Below, piece after piece: positions 25,475 through 34,490 of a stretch of 47,684 nt of DNA. The translations under genes were made by a program, and so were the position numbers. A model generated the notes under the pieces. That model searched no databases. It was given only the letters and a program-made list of their open reading frames with translations, and was not told where the DNA came from. The stretch is taken from positions 1 through 47,684 of the forward strand of contig CAAFQK010000009.1 of the NCBI GenBank assembly GCA_900765115.1. The letters run 5' to 3'. Position 1 is the stretch's first letter. Every line of letters begins with the position of its first letter. Source of the DNA: an uncultured Collinsella sp. (GTDB taxonomy: Bacteria; Actinomycetota; Coriobacteriia; Coriobacteriales; Coriobacteriaceae).

Positions 25475-27037
25475 ATGGCATTCGTTTCGCTCGCCATCAT
25501 CGCACTCGTGGCCTTTGCGAGTCCTTTTATCGCCTCGGCGATTCCTGGAAAACCCGTTCCCGAGACGGTCTTTTTGCTCGTGCTCGGCGCGGTGCTGGGA
25601 CCCCATATGCTCGGCGTCATCCATGTAGATGCCGAGGTCTCGCTTGTGTCCGAGCTCGGTCTGGCCTTCTTGTTCCTGCTTGCCGGCTTTGAGATCGACC
25701 CCAAGAGCATCACGGGCGTCGAGGGGCGCTACGGCTTGGCGACGTGGGTCGTCACGTTTGGTATCGCCTGGCTTGCCGTGCGCTTTACCCCGTGGTTCTC
25801 GGTTAGTCATTTCGACGGTATCGCCGTGACGCTTGCCCTCACTTCGACGGCGCTCGGCACGCTCGTGCCCATCATGCGTGAGCGCTCGCTCACTGGCACG
25901 CGTGTGGGCGACTCGATTCTCGCGTATGGAACCTGGGGCGAGCTCGGCCCCGTGCTCGCCATGTCGGTGCTGTTGTCTGCCCGCACTGGCATACAAACGC
26001 TCGTAATCCTTGGCTTGTTTGCGGTGGTTTGCGTGTTGCTGGCCGTGGTCCCGAGCCGCTCCAAGCGCGTCGGCAGCCGCTTCTTTGCGTTTGTTGAGGA
26101 GCGCGCCGATACCACGTCGCAGACCTTCGTGCGCCTGACGGTGCTCATCCTGGTCACGCTCGTGGCGTTCTCGGCCGTCTTTGATCTCGACATCGTGTTG
26201 GGTTCTTTTGCTGCCGGCTTTGTCCTGCGCTATATCATCCCCGAGGGTAACCATACGCTCGAGACCAAGCTCGACGGCCTGGCCTACGGCTTTTTGATTC
26301 CGGTGTTCTTTACCGTATCGGGCGCAAAGATCGATCTGACGGCCGTGGCGTCGCGCCCGGGTCTGCTCGTGGGCTTTATCGTGGCGTTGTTGATTATTCG
26401 TGCCGTGCCGATTCTCATCTCTATGGGCATTTGTCCCGCGACGCGCGATGTGTCGGCGTATGGCCGCATTACCGTGGCCCTGTACTGCACCACGGCCCTG
26501 CCAATCATCGTTGCCGTGACAAGCGTTGCCGTCAACGCGGGCGCGCTGTCGCAAGATATTGCGTCGGTCATGGTTGCCGCCGGTGCCATCACGGTGTTCT
26601 TGATGCCATTGCTCGCGCAGCTCTTCTACCGTGTGGTCGACGCCGCGCCGGTTGCCGCCGTGGCAGAAGTTGCCGAGCATCCATCCGATGCGCTCGACAT
26701 CCTGCGTGCTCATCACGATTTGGCAAGCCTGCTCGCACGCGAGCACGAGCTGTTGACATCGCATGGCCATGGTCGCGTATTCGAGGGCCTGCCTACGCTC
26801 GATACGATTGCCGAGCGTCTTTCCGCCGAGGCAGCGAGCGGCCACATCGATGCCCGCATCGTGGACGCGGCGCATCTTCTTGCCGATAAGACCTATGGTG
26901 ATGAGGTTGACCCGTCCGAGCTGACTCCGCGTGAGCGCCGCCGCTTGGAGCGCGCCAAGCTCGCCGTGCGCGAATATCGCCGCCGCATGCTAGAGCTCTA
27001 TGCAAGAGAAGAAGCCGAGGACGACGACGGCAAGTAG
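25475..27037 (+). CDS. CPA2-family cation:proton antiporter
   Basis: 520 residues. The first ~400 form 10-13 membrane segments of the monovalent cation:proton antiporter-2 family: LVLGAVLGPHMLG, ELGLAFLFLLAGFEID, ALTSTALGTLVPIM and FFTVSGAKIDLTAV are family landmarks. The last ~120 residues are a cytoplasmic, charged tail (ELTPRERRRLERAKLAVREY) with no TrkA-type Rossmann motif visible. GAAAGG precedes the ATG. Divergent from purL, with a terminator behind. Likely Na+ or K+ exchange; the ion is unknown. Confidence 0.85.
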   Translation: MAFVSLAIIALVAFASPFIASAIPGKPVPETVFLLVLGAVLGPHMLGVIHVDAEVSLVSELGLAFLFLLAGFEIDPKSITGVEGRYGLATWVVTFGIAWLAVRFTPWFSVSHFDGIAVTLALTSTALGTLVPIMRERSLTGTRVGDSILAYGTWGELGPVLAMSVLLSARTGIQTLVILGLFAVVCVLLAVVPSRSKRVGSRFFAFVEERADTTSQTFVRLTVLILVTLVAFSAVFDLDIVLGSFAAGFVLRYIIPEGNHTLETKLDGLAYGFLIPVFFTVSGAKIDLTAVASRPGLLVGFIVALLIIRAVPILISMGICPATRDVSAYGRITVALYCTTALPIIVAVTSVAVNAGALSQDIASVMVAAGAITVFLMPLLAQLFYRVVDAAPVAAVAEVAEHPSDALDILRAHHDLASLLAREHELLTSHGHGRVFEGLPTLDTIAERLSAEAASGHIDARIVDAAHLLADKTYGDEVDPSELTPRERRRLERAKLAVREYRRRMLELYAREEAEDDDGK

Positions 27038-27075
27038 CAAGGAATGTCGGGATACGGGTTCCGTCCAAATAATAG

Positions 27076-27116
27076 AAGGCGCGCTGCCTGCGGTTGATGC
27101 AGACAGCGCGCCTTTT
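27076..27116 (+). terminator. Rho-independent terminator of antiporter gene
   Basis: AAGGCGCGCTG (27076-27086) pairs with CAGCGCGCCTT (27104-27114) and an inner CTG/CAG, followed by TTTT. It also faces the converging SDR gene. Confidence 0.8.
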
Positions 27117-27158
27117 GCGTTGGGCCTCGTTGAGGTTCGAAGTCGTGGCTTGCGACCT

Positions 27159-27908
27159 TTAGGAGCGGGCGGCTCCGTCGACGGGGAGCACGGCGCCCGT
27201 GACATAGGAGGACATGTCGCTCGCCAGGAAAACAAAAGCGTTGGCGACATCCTCGGGCTCGCCCATGCGGCCGAGCGGAATAGTGGCGACGATGGGCTTG
27301 ATGACCTCTTCGGGCAGGTTGGCGACCATGTCGGTCTTAGTCACGCCAGGGGCAACGGCGTTGACGCGGATGCCCATGGGGGCGAGCTCGCGCGAGAGCG
27401 ACTGGACCATGCCGTTGACGGCAAACTTGGACGTTGGATAGCCGACGCCAGAGGGCTGGCCGTACTTGGCGACCATCGAGCTCGTGGTAGTGATGGTGCC
27501 GCCGTGGCCGGCCTCGGTCATAATCTTGGCGGCCGCCTGGTGACCGTTAAAGACAGCGACGACGTTGAGGTCCATGACTTTGGCGAACTCCTCGGCCGTG
27601 TAGTTGAGCAGCGGCGAGCGCTGGGAGATTCCGGCGTTGTTGACGACCGTGTCCAAGCCGCCCATGTCGGCTGCAGCCTGGGTAAAGGCCTCGGTCACGG
27701 CCTCGAGCGAGGTGAGGTCGCAGGAGCGGCCCCAGACCTTGGCGTCGGGATAGGCGGCTGTCAGCTTCTCAACGGCCGCACCGGCGGTCTCCTGACGCGA
27801 GCCAAAGACGGTGACGGCGGCGCCCTCCTCGATAAAACGGCAGGCGATGGCATAGCCGATACCGCGCGTGCCTCCGGTGATGATCGCTTTCTTGCCCTCG
27901 AGCAACAT
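27159..27908 (-). CDS. SDR family oxidoreductase (FabG-like)
   Basis: 249 residues of the classical short-chain dehydrogenase family. NAD(P) loop TGGTRGIG (11-18), NNAG (90-93), catalytic Ser143/144 and Tyr157/Lys161 in YPTSK, and the usual end YVTGAVLPVDGA. FabG-like 3-ketoacyl reductases and sugar or steroid dehydrogenases share this form, so the substrate is open; gut Coriobacteriia use such enzymes as hydroxysteroid dehydrogenases, but nothing here proves it. The ATG at 27908 follows GAGAGGAAG. Single gene, converging with the antiporter. Confidence 0.9.
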   Translation of the reverse strand: MLLEGKKAIITGGTRGIGYAIACRFIEEGAAVTVFGSRQETAGAAVEKLTAAYPDAKVWGRSCDLTSLEAVTEAFTQAAADMGGLDTVVNNAGISQRSPLLNYTAEEFAKVMDLNVVAVFNGHQAAAKIMTEAGHGGTITTTSSMVAKYGQPSGVGYPTSKFAVNGMVQSLSRELAPMGIRVNAVAPGVTKTDMVANLPEEVIKPIVATIPLGRMGEPEDVANAFVFLASDMSSYVTGAVLPVDGAARS

Positions 27909-28057
27909 GGTGCTTCCTCTCATCGCGGGCGGACATTCGCAGCACAGCGTAGCGGTAGCTGGAATCGGTCGCGTCTGCATATCGGTGAACGGTAGCCCGC
28001 GTTACCGATGAGCGGTTCGCGCAAATGTACTCTGCCGTTGTGCTTGGGGCAGGAGAC

Positions 28058-28093
28058 AAAAGGGCTCCCGTCCCACATCGGACGGGAGCCCTT
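28058..28093 (-). terminator. Rho-independent terminator of homoserine dehydrogenase gene
   Basis: AAGGGCTCCCGTCC/GGACGGGAGCCCTT (28060-28073 with 28080-28093), a 14-bp perfect stem with a six-base loop. On the minus strand it ends in CCCTTTTGT. Confidence 0.85.
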
Positions 28094-28124
28094 CGAGCAA
28101 ATGCGTTGTGGGGTGTAAACCGAA

Positions 28125-29468
28125 CTAGTTCGCCATGACGCCTTCGGTCCAAGCCTCAACGTCCTCGATGCGCAGGACGTTGGCGACCTCGGCTACGCAG
28201 TCGACGCTGGCAAGCTCGGCGGTGGCAGCCTGGACGTCCTTCTCGAGCGCGCGGTGCGTCAGGAAGATGACCGAGCAAGTATCGCTGGCGCCCGACTTGC
28301 CGTCCTCGACCTGGTTGATGAGCGAGATCGAGATGTTGTGCTTGGCAAAGATGTCGACCGTCTCGGACAGGGCACCCACGCGGTCGGCGACCTTCAGGCG
28401 CACATAGTACTTAGTCTGGAGCTCGTCCATGGGCTTAAAGGCGAGGTTGTGACCATAGGGCTCAATCTCGGGCAGCGGAGCCACGCCGCGGCTGATCTGC
28501 TCGGAGAGCGACAGGATATCGCCCACGACGGCGCTCGCGGTGGGGAAGGAGCCTGCGCCGGCACCGTAGAACATGGTTTCGCCCACGGCGTCACCCACCA
28601 CGTAGACGGCGTTCATGGCGCCGTTGACCTTGGCGAGCATATGGTCTGCCGGGATGAGCGTGGGATGCACGCGGACGTCGACGCCGGCGTCGGTGTTGCG
28701 TGCGATCCCCAGCAGCTTGATGGTGTAGCCGAGCTCGCGGGCCTGGGCAATGTCCTCGGCGCCGATGGTACGGATACCCTGCTGGTAGACATCGTCGGTG
28801 GTCACGCGGGTGCCAAAGCCGATGGAAGCGAGGATTGCCGTCTTGCTGGCGGCGTCGAAGCCGTCGACGTCGGCGGACGGGTCGGCCTCGGCATAGCCCT
28901 TTGCCTGGGCGTCGGCGAGCACGTCAGCGTAATCGGCGCCCTCGGCGTCCATGCGCGACAGGATGTAGTTGGTGGTGCCGTTGAGAATGCCAGCGATGGT
29001 CAGGATCTTGTTGCCCACCAGGTCGTGCTCGAGCGTGCTGACAATGGGGATGCCACCGCCGCAGCTGGCCTCGCACTTAATCTGCACGCCGCACGCGCGC
29101 GCCTTCTCGGCGAGCGTCTCGACATGACGGCCCAGCAGGGCCTTGTTGGCAGAGACGACATGCTTGCCGTTCTCGAAGGCAGTGGTGAAGATCTCGGTTG
29201 CGGGGTGCTCGCCGCCGATGAGCTCGACGACGATGTCGACGGCGGGGTCGGTGACGACATCGTGCCAGTCGCTCGTAAAGGCCTCGCGCTCAATACCGGC
29301 GGCTTCGGCCTGCTCCCAGGCAAGCGCGCAGGCGCGGGTCAGCTTAAGGTCGATGCCGTAGGCGGCCAGGTACTCATCGTGGTGGCTCTTGATCAGACGG
29401 GCCACGCCGCCGCCGACGGTTCCCAGACCGATGAGGCCGACGTTCACGGTGCGCAGGGGTTCGCTCAT
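28125..29468 (-). CDS. hom: Homoserine dehydrogenase
   Basis: 447 residues. Reduces aspartate semialdehyde to homoserine on the way to threonine and methionine. N-terminal Rossmann motif GLIGLGTVGGG (11-21), then VSANKALLG, the hinge KILTIAGILNGTTNYIL and the catalytic region YADVLADAQAKGYAEADPSADVDG; a C-terminal ACT domain (KYYVRLKVADRVGALSETVDIF) suggests feedback control by an amino acid. AAGGAG precedes the ATG. Monocistronic with its own terminator. Confidence 0.95.
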   Translation of the reverse strand: MSEPLRTVNVGLIGLGTVGGGVARLIKSHHDEYLAAYGIDLKLTRACALAWEQAEAAGIEREAFTSDWHDVVTDPAVDIVVELIGGEHPATEIFTTAFENGKHVVSANKALLGRHVETLAEKARACGVQIKCEASCGGGIPIVSTLEHDLVGNKILTIAGILNGTTNYILSRMDAEGADYADVLADAQAKGYAEADPSADVDGFDAASKTAILASIGFGTRVTTDDVYQQGIRTIGAEDIAQARELGYTIKLLGIARNTDAGVDVRVHPTLIPADHMLAKVNGAMNAVYVVGDAVGETMFYGAGAGSFPTASAVVGDILSLSEQISRGVAPLPEIEPYGHNLAFKPMDELQTKYYVRLKVADRVGALSETVDIFAKHNISISLINQVEDGKSGASDTCSVIFLTHRALEKDVQAATAELASVDCVAEVANVLRIEDVEAWTEGVMAN

Positions 29469-29662
29469 AGATAGCTCCTTCGTGCATCTTATGGATGGAT
29501 TAACCGCTTAAAGGTTGAGTGCATTCTAGCGTGAACCGAGGGCGCGTGCTCGCTAGGCAACAGGAGTCGCACAAAACGGCACCCCCGAAACGCTGCGGAA
29601 ACATTGGAAACATGCTCGCTACAAACGAACTTCCGTAACAAACTGTCAACGTTTGCACCATA

Positions 29663-30073
29663 AGGTTTGCCCTGTGCGACTGGGGCATGCAGGCGCTCGT
29701 CGGCCCCGTCACGACCGGTGCTGCCGTCGCCGTCTCGGGTGAGATTGCCGACGATATGCTCATGACCCCGTTCTCCGCCGACAATGAGAAGAATGCCGAC
29801 TTCGTCAAGGCCTATAAGGATGCCTACGACGAGACGCCTAACCAGTTTGCCGCCGACGCCTACGATTGCGTCCACGCCATCGCCGAGGCCATCGACAAGG
29901 CGGGCATCGATATTACGGCCGATGGTGCCGACATCGCCGGCGACCTTGCCAAGGCCATGCGCAAGATCAAGATCGAGGGCCTGACGGGCGAGCTCACGTG
30001 GAACGACGAGGGCCAGGTCGAAAAGTCCGCTACGGCCTATGTGATTCAGGACGGCAAGTACATCGCCGCCTGA
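29663..30073 (+). pseudogene. Decayed livJ paralogue (substrate-binding protein fragment)
   Basis: The frame from 29663 to the TGA at 30071 reads DWGMQALVGPVTTGAAVAVSGE, then joins directly to LMTPFSADNEKNADF and the C-terminal end LTGELTWNDEGQVEK...IQDGKYIAA (dots mark skipped residues). These blocks match livJ downstream, but the signal peptide, the first ~100 residues and about 150 residues of the middle are missing. The protein cannot fold as a binding protein and lacks an export signal. It is probably a tandem livJ copy eroded by deletion. Confidence 0.8.
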
Positions 30074-30342
30074 GTGCATATAACGAGACCGGTGGGGCCG
30101 TTTTATTCAGGGCAAGGATGCTTGTAACAGAACGGAAACATTACTTTCACACAATAAAGTGGCTAAACTGTATAAACCGATAGAAATACGCATATTCATG
30201 GATAAATGAACAAATCCAAAGAAAAGTCGAAATAATCGCCACTTTTCCCAACTAAAGCGTCTACTATTTTGCGAACGCCGAACACGGCGAAGGATGGCCT
30301 GTCGGGTAACCGAAACCCGACGAGAAATGAGAGGAGAGCCGC
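30074..30342 (+). promoter_or_regulatory. AT-rich leader and promoter region of livJHMGF
   Basis: 269 bases with no gene, much richer in A/T than its neighbours. A TATAAA at 30171-30176 is a possible -10. The leader contains CGCCG/CGGCG (30276-30289) and GTCGGGT/ACCCGAC (30301-30321) hairpins just before the livJ ribosome site GAGAGGAGAG, which may influence translation. Promoter location is uncertain. Confidence 0.4.
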
Positions 30343-31530
30343 ATGTCGAGCCTCACCGGTAAGTCATTGAACCCTGTTATGAATCGCAGGAGCGTTATCG
30401 CGAGCGCAGCAGGTCTGGGGGCGATGTCCATTCTAGCTGGCTGCTCCTCCAACGGCGGCGATAGCGGTTCCGCTTCGAGCGACGCTTCGTTTAAGATCGG
30501 TGCCATCGGCCCGCTGACCGGTGCAAATGCCTCCTATGGCAAGTCCGTTACTCAGGCCGTCGAGCTTGGCTGCAAGGATTTCTCCACCAAGGAACTTCCG
30601 CTTGCCAGCAAGGCCGAGGACGATCAGGCCGACGGCGAGAAGGCCGTCAACGCCTTTAATAATCTTCTGGACTGGGGTATGCAGGCCCTCGTCGGCCCGA
30701 CCACCACGGGCGCATCGGTTGCCGTTGCCGCCGAGTGCGGTAAGGACCCCGAGACGTTCATGATCACCCCGTCCGCGTCTTCCGAGGACGTCACCAAGGG
30801 CAAGGATTGCGTCTTCCAGGTTTGCTTTACCGACCCCAACCAGGGCGTCAACGCTGCCAAGTTCCTGGCCGAGAAGTATGCGGACGAGAAGTTCGTGCTC
30901 TTCTATAACTCCGGCGACGCATATTCTTCGGGTATTGCCGATGCCTTTAAGGCCCAGGCCGCTGAGTCCAAGCTCGAGATCGTTGACGAGGAAACCTTTA
31001 AGGACGACTCTTCCACGAGCTTCACCAACCAGCTGACCAAGGCCAAGCAGGCCGGCGCCACCATGATCTTCGCACCGATCTACTACACGCCGGCGTCCGT
31101 CCTGCTCAAGAATGCCAAGGACATGGGCTACGACGTCAAGATGATGGGCTGCGACGGCATGGACGGCATCCTGGGCGTGGAGGGCTTCGACACCTCGCTT
31201 GCCGAGGGCTTGCTGCTCATGACCCCGTTCTCCGCCGACGACGAGAAGAACGCCGACTTCGTCAATGCTTACAAGGATAAGTACGGCGATACCCCCGATC
31301 AGTTTGCCGCCGACGCCTACGACGGCGTGCATGCTGTGGTCGAGGCTCTCAAGGAGGCCGGCCTGGGCGTCGACGCCGACCCCACCGAGGTCGCCGAGAA
31401 GCTGCCCGAGGCTATGCTCAAGATTACCGTTGACGGTCTGACCGGCAAGCTTTCCTGGAACGACAAGGGCCAGGTCCAGAAGGACCCGACTGCGTACGTC
31501 ATCACCGACGGCAAGTACGTACAGGCCTAA
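30343..31530 (+). CDS. livJ: Branched-chain amino acid ABC transporter substrate-binding lipoprotein
   Basis: 395 residues. NRRSVIASAAGLGAMSILAG ends at lipobox Cys34, so the mature protein is a membrane-tethered lipoprotein; the NRRS pair may mean Tat export, but this is weak. The mature part FKIGAIGPLTGANASYG and GPTTTGASVAVA is a type 1 periplasmic binding protein of the leucine/isoleucine/valine family. Strong site GAGAGGAG before the ATG. First gene of livJHMGF; a 139-base gap with hairpins to livH may keep its level above the rest, as is common for binding proteins. Confidence 0.93.
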   Translation: MSSLTGKSLNPVMNRRSVIASAAGLGAMSILAGCSSNGGDSGSASSDASFKIGAIGPLTGANASYGKSVTQAVELGCKDFSTKELPLASKAEDDQADGEKAVNAFNNLLDWGMQALVGPTTTGASVAVAAECGKDPETFMITPSASSEDVTKGKDCVFQVCFTDPNQGVNAAKFLAEKYADEKFVLFYNSGDAYSSGIADAFKAQAAESKLEIVDEETFKDDSSTSFTNQLTKAKQAGATMIFAPIYYTPASVLLKNAKDMGYDVKMMGCDGMDGILGVEGFDTSLAEGLLLMTPFSADDEKNADFVNAYKDKYGDTPDQFAADAYDGVHAVVEALKEAGLGVDADPTEVAEKLPEAMLKITVDGLTGKLSWNDKGQVQKDPTAYVITDGKYVQA

Positions 31531-31562
31531 TAGGCCGCCTTACATAGAGCGGTTTTGATCCC

Positions 31563-31622
31563 AAGCAGGGGAGGTTTTGGCCTTCCCTGCTTGCTTGGTA
31601 TCTAGGGACGATGTAACGTCCC
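31563..31622 (+). promoter_or_regulatory. Two hairpins between livJ and livH
   Basis: AAGCAGGGGAGG/CCTTCCCTGCTT (31563-31574 with 31581-31592, one wobble) and GGGACG/CGTCCC (31605-31610 with 31617-31622). No clear T-run follows. They could stabilise the livJ message end or partly stop transcription into livH. Confidence 0.5.
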
Positions 31623-31669
31623 TGTTTCGTACATCAACTGGAAACCTATTCGAAAGGGGGATGTGGAAC

Positions 31670-32551
31670 ATGACGGTCTTTATCCAATACCTGGTCAACG
31701 GCCTGTCCATGGGTAGCGTCTACGCCATCATCGCGTTGGGCTACACCATGGTCTACGGTATCGCCAAGATGCTGAACTTCGCTCACGGCGACGTCATCAT
31801 GGTCGGTGCCTATGTCTCGTTCTGCGCCACGTCGTATCTCGGCCTCCCGGGCTGGGCATCTGTAGTTCTCTCTTGTGTGGTCTGCACGGTTCTCGGTGTT
31901 CTCATTGAGGGTCTGGCCTATAAGCCGCTGCGCCAAGCAGGCCCGCTGGCCGTTCTGATCACGGCCATCGGCGTGTCTTACTTCCTGCAGAACGCCGCGC
32001 AGCTTCTGTGGGGCGCCACGCCCAAGAACTTCACTTCGCTCGTCACCTTCCCGGTGCCGGAGTTCTTGGCCAAGTTTAACGTAAGCGCCGTCTCGCTCGT
32101 CACCATCGTCGCCTGCCTGGTTATCATGGCCGGCCTGATGTTCTTTACAGGTAAGACCAAGATGGGCAAGGCCATGCGCGCTGTGTCCGAGGACAAGGCC
32201 GCCGCTCAGCTCATGGGCATCAACGTCAACCGCACCATCTCGATGACGTTCGCCATCGGCTCCGCCCTCGCTGCCATCGCCGGCGTGCTCCTGTGCTCCT
32301 ACTCGCCGGTGTTGCAGCCCACCACGGGCGCCATGCCTGGCATCAAGGCCTTCGACGCTGCCGTTTTCGGCGGCATCGGTTCCATCCCCGGTGCCTTTGT
32401 CGGTGGTATTCTCATCGGCATCATCGAGGCGATGGCGCAGGCTTACATTTCCACGAGCCTTGCCAACTCCATCGTCTTTGGTGTTTTGATCATCGTCCTG
32501 CTCGTCAAGCCTGCCGGCCTCTTGGGCAAGTACGTCCCCGAGAAGGTGTAG
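31670..32551 (+). CDS. livH: Branched-chain amino acid ABC transporter permease LivH
   Basis: 293 residues, about eight membrane segments. VNGLSMGSVYAIIALGYTMV and MLNFAHGDVIMVGAYV are LivH landmarks, as is RAVSEDKAAAQLMGINVNR. The ATG at 31670 is eight bases after AAAGGGGG; an ATG at 31661 lies on top of that site. Together with LivM it forms the membrane channel. One base separates its stop from a GTG at the head of livM. Confidence 0.93.
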   Translation: MTVFIQYLVNGLSMGSVYAIIALGYTMVYGIAKMLNFAHGDVIMVGAYVSFCATSYLGLPGWASVVLSCVVCTVLGVLIEGLAYKPLRQAGPLAVLITAIGVSYFLQNAAQLLWGATPKNFTSLVTFPVPEFLAKFNVSAVSLVTIVACLVIMAGLMFFTGKTKMGKAMRAVSEDKAAAQLMGINVNRTISMTFAIGSALAAIAGVLLCSYSPVLQPTTGAMPGIKAFDAAVFGGIGSIPGAFVGGILIGIIEAMAQAYISTSLANSIVFGVLIIVLLVKPAGLLGKYVPEKV

Positions 32552-32560
32552 GTGAGCGTT

Positions 32561-33640
32561 ATGAAGTTTCTTAAAGACAAGCAGACGCGTCACGACTTTG
32601 TCACGTACGCCATGTGCGTTGTGGCGTTCGCCATCGTGTTCTTTATGCAGTCCAACCACATGATCCCGCGCATGATCGCCGGTCAGCTGGTTCCCATCAC
32701 GGCCTATATCGTCATGGCCATCTCCCTTAACCTCGTCGTCGGCATCGCGGGCGACTTGTCGCTGGGCCACGCGGGCTTTATGAGCGTCGGTGCCTATACG
32801 GGCATCGTCACTGCCGTCGCGCTGGAGAGCACCGTTCCGTCCGATCCGATGCGTCTGATCATCAGCATTGTGGTCGGCGCTATCGCCGCTGCCATCTTGG
32901 GCTTCTTGATCGGTATCCCGGTCCTGCGCCTGAGCGGCGACTATCTGGCCATTGTGACCCTGGCTTTTGGCGAGATCATCAAAGAGGTCGTCACCTGCCT
33001 CATTGTGGGCGTCGATTCCCGCGGCCTGCATGTGATCTTTAACATCACGGGTAACTCTACGATCGACGACCTGCACCTGCTCGAGGACGGCACCGCCATC
33101 ATCAAGGGCGCGCAGGGCGCATCGGGCGTGTCGACCTATTCGACCTTCCTTGCCGGCGCAATCCTGGTTATGGTCGCGCTCGTGATTGTGCTCAACCTGG
33201 TTCGCAGCCGTACCGGTCGTGCCATTATTGCCGTGCGCGACAACAAGATCGCTGCCGAGTCTGTGGGCATCTCCGTCACCCAGTACCGCATGATTGCCTT
33301 CGTGGTTTCCGCTGCCCTCGCCGGTGCTGCCGGAGCCCTGTTCGGCGGTAACTTCTCGCAGCTTTCCGCCACCAAGTTCGACTTCAATACGTCCATCCTC
33401 ATTCTGGTGTTCGTGGTCCTGGGCGGCCTGGGCAATATGCGCGGCTCCGTTATCGCCGCGGCGCTGCTCACGGTGCTCCCCGAGCTGCTCCGTCAGTTCT
33501 CGGACTACCGCATGCTCATCTACGCCATCGTGTTGATTCTGGTCATGGTCTTTACTAACAACCCACAACTCAAGGCGTTCTTCGCACGCATTAAGGACCG
33601 CTTTGCTTCCAAGAAGGAGGTGGCAGCCGATGCCCAGTAA
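32561..33640 (+). CDS. livM: Branched-chain amino acid ABC transporter permease LivM
   Basis: 359 residues from the ATG at 32561, which has AGGTGA six bases upstream; the GTG at 32552, next to the livH stop, would add three residues and is possible. VGIAGDLSLGHAGFMSVGAY, RTGRAIIAVRDNKIAAESVGI and GGLGNMRGSVIAAALL are LivM landmarks. It overlaps livG by 11 bases, so translation is coupled. Confidence 0.92.
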   Translation: MKFLKDKQTRHDFVTYAMCVVAFAIVFFMQSNHMIPRMIAGQLVPITAYIVMAISLNLVVGIAGDLSLGHAGFMSVGAYTGIVTAVALESTVPSDPMRLIISIVVGAIAAAILGFLIGIPVLRLSGDYLAIVTLAFGEIIKEVVTCLIVGVDSRGLHVIFNITGNSTIDDLHLLEDGTAIIKGAQGASGVSTYSTFLAGAILVMVALVIVLNLVRSRTGRAIIAVRDNKIAAESVGISVTQYRMIAFVVSAALAGAAGALFGGNFSQLSATKFDFNTSILILVFVVLGGLGNMRGSVIAAALLTVLPELLRQFSDYRMLIYAIVLILVMVFTNNPQLKAFFARIKDRFASKKEVAADAQ

Positions 33641-34490
33641 GTTTGAGTTCAACAAGGGCAAGATGGTCCCGTATCCTTCTGGCGCCATCGTTCCCGACCG
33701 CGACTTGGGCCAGCGCCCGGCGCTCGAGTGCATCCACCTGGGCATTGAATTCGGCGGCCTTAAGGCGGTAGACGACTTTAGCCTAACCATCGGCAAGACC
33801 GAGATCGCCGGTCTCATCGGCCCCAACGGTGCCGGCAAGACCACGGTCTTCAACCTGCTCACCAAGGTGTACCAGCCTACGCACGGCACCATCCTGCTCG
33901 ACGGCGAGGACACCTCGGGCAAGTCGGTCTACCAGGTCAACCGCATGGGTATTGCCCGTACGTTCCAGAACATCCGCCTGTTCAACACCATGACGGTGGA
34001 GGACAACGTTAAGGTCGGCCTGCACAACCAGGAGCGCTACTCCGGTTTTGAGGGCGTGCTGCGCCTGCCGACGTATTGGAAGCACGAGAAGGCCGCCCAC
34101 GAGCGCGCCATGGAGCTGCTGTCCATTTTTGACATGGAGCACCTGGCAAATGAACAGGCCGGCTCGCTTCCTTACGGCGCTCAGCGTCGTCTGGAAATCG
34201 TCCGCGCGCTTGCCACCAACCCCAAGCTGCTGTTGCTCGACGAGCCTGCCGCCGGTATGAACCCGTCCGAGACCGCAGAGCTCATGGCGAACATCGTCAA
34301 GATTCGCGATACCTTCGGCATCGCCATCATGCTTATCGAGCATGATATGTCGCTCGTCATGAACATCTGCGAGGGCATCTGCGTGCTTAACTTTGGCAAG
34401 GTCATCGCCAAGGGCACGGCAGAGGAAATCCAGAACAACGACGCCGTTATCGAGGCGTATCTGGGTAAGCAGGATAAGGGGGAGAACTAA
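33630..34490 (+). CDS. livG: Branched-chain amino acid ABC transporter ATPase LivG
   Basis: 286 residues. Walker A GPNGAGKT, RTFQNIRLFNTMTVEDNV, a signature-like SLPYGAQRRLEI, Walker B LLLLDEPAAGMNP and the H-loop LIEHDM. The start at 33630 lies eight bases after AAGGAGGTG, inside the end of livM. The first ~35 residues are an extra stretch before the ATPase domain. It drives the LivHM pore together with LivF. Confidence 0.93.
   Translation: MPSKFEFNKGKMVPYPSGAIVPDRDLGQRPALECIHLGIEFGGLKAVDDFSLTIGKTEIAGLIGPNGAGKTTVFNLLTKVYQPTHGTILLDGEDTSGKSVYQVNRMGIARTFQNIRLFNTMTVEDNVKVGLHNQERYSGFEGVLRLPTYWKHEKAAHERAMELLSIFDMEHLANEQAGSLPYGAQRRLEIVRALATNPKLLLLDEPAAGMNPSETAELMANIVKIRDTFGIAIMLIEHDMSLVMNICEGICVLNFGKVIAKGTAEEIQNNDAVIEAYLGKQDKGEN

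Noticed and set aside
29687..30073. Small functional binding protein
   Set aside because: No signal peptide, most of the fold missing; treated as a livJ remnant.
31646..33922. 758-codon minus-strand open frame opposite livH, livM and livG
   Set aside because: It is antisense to three clear transporter genes, reads as a His/Asp/Gly/Arg-rich composition, has no motif, and is a by-product of high-GC codon use.
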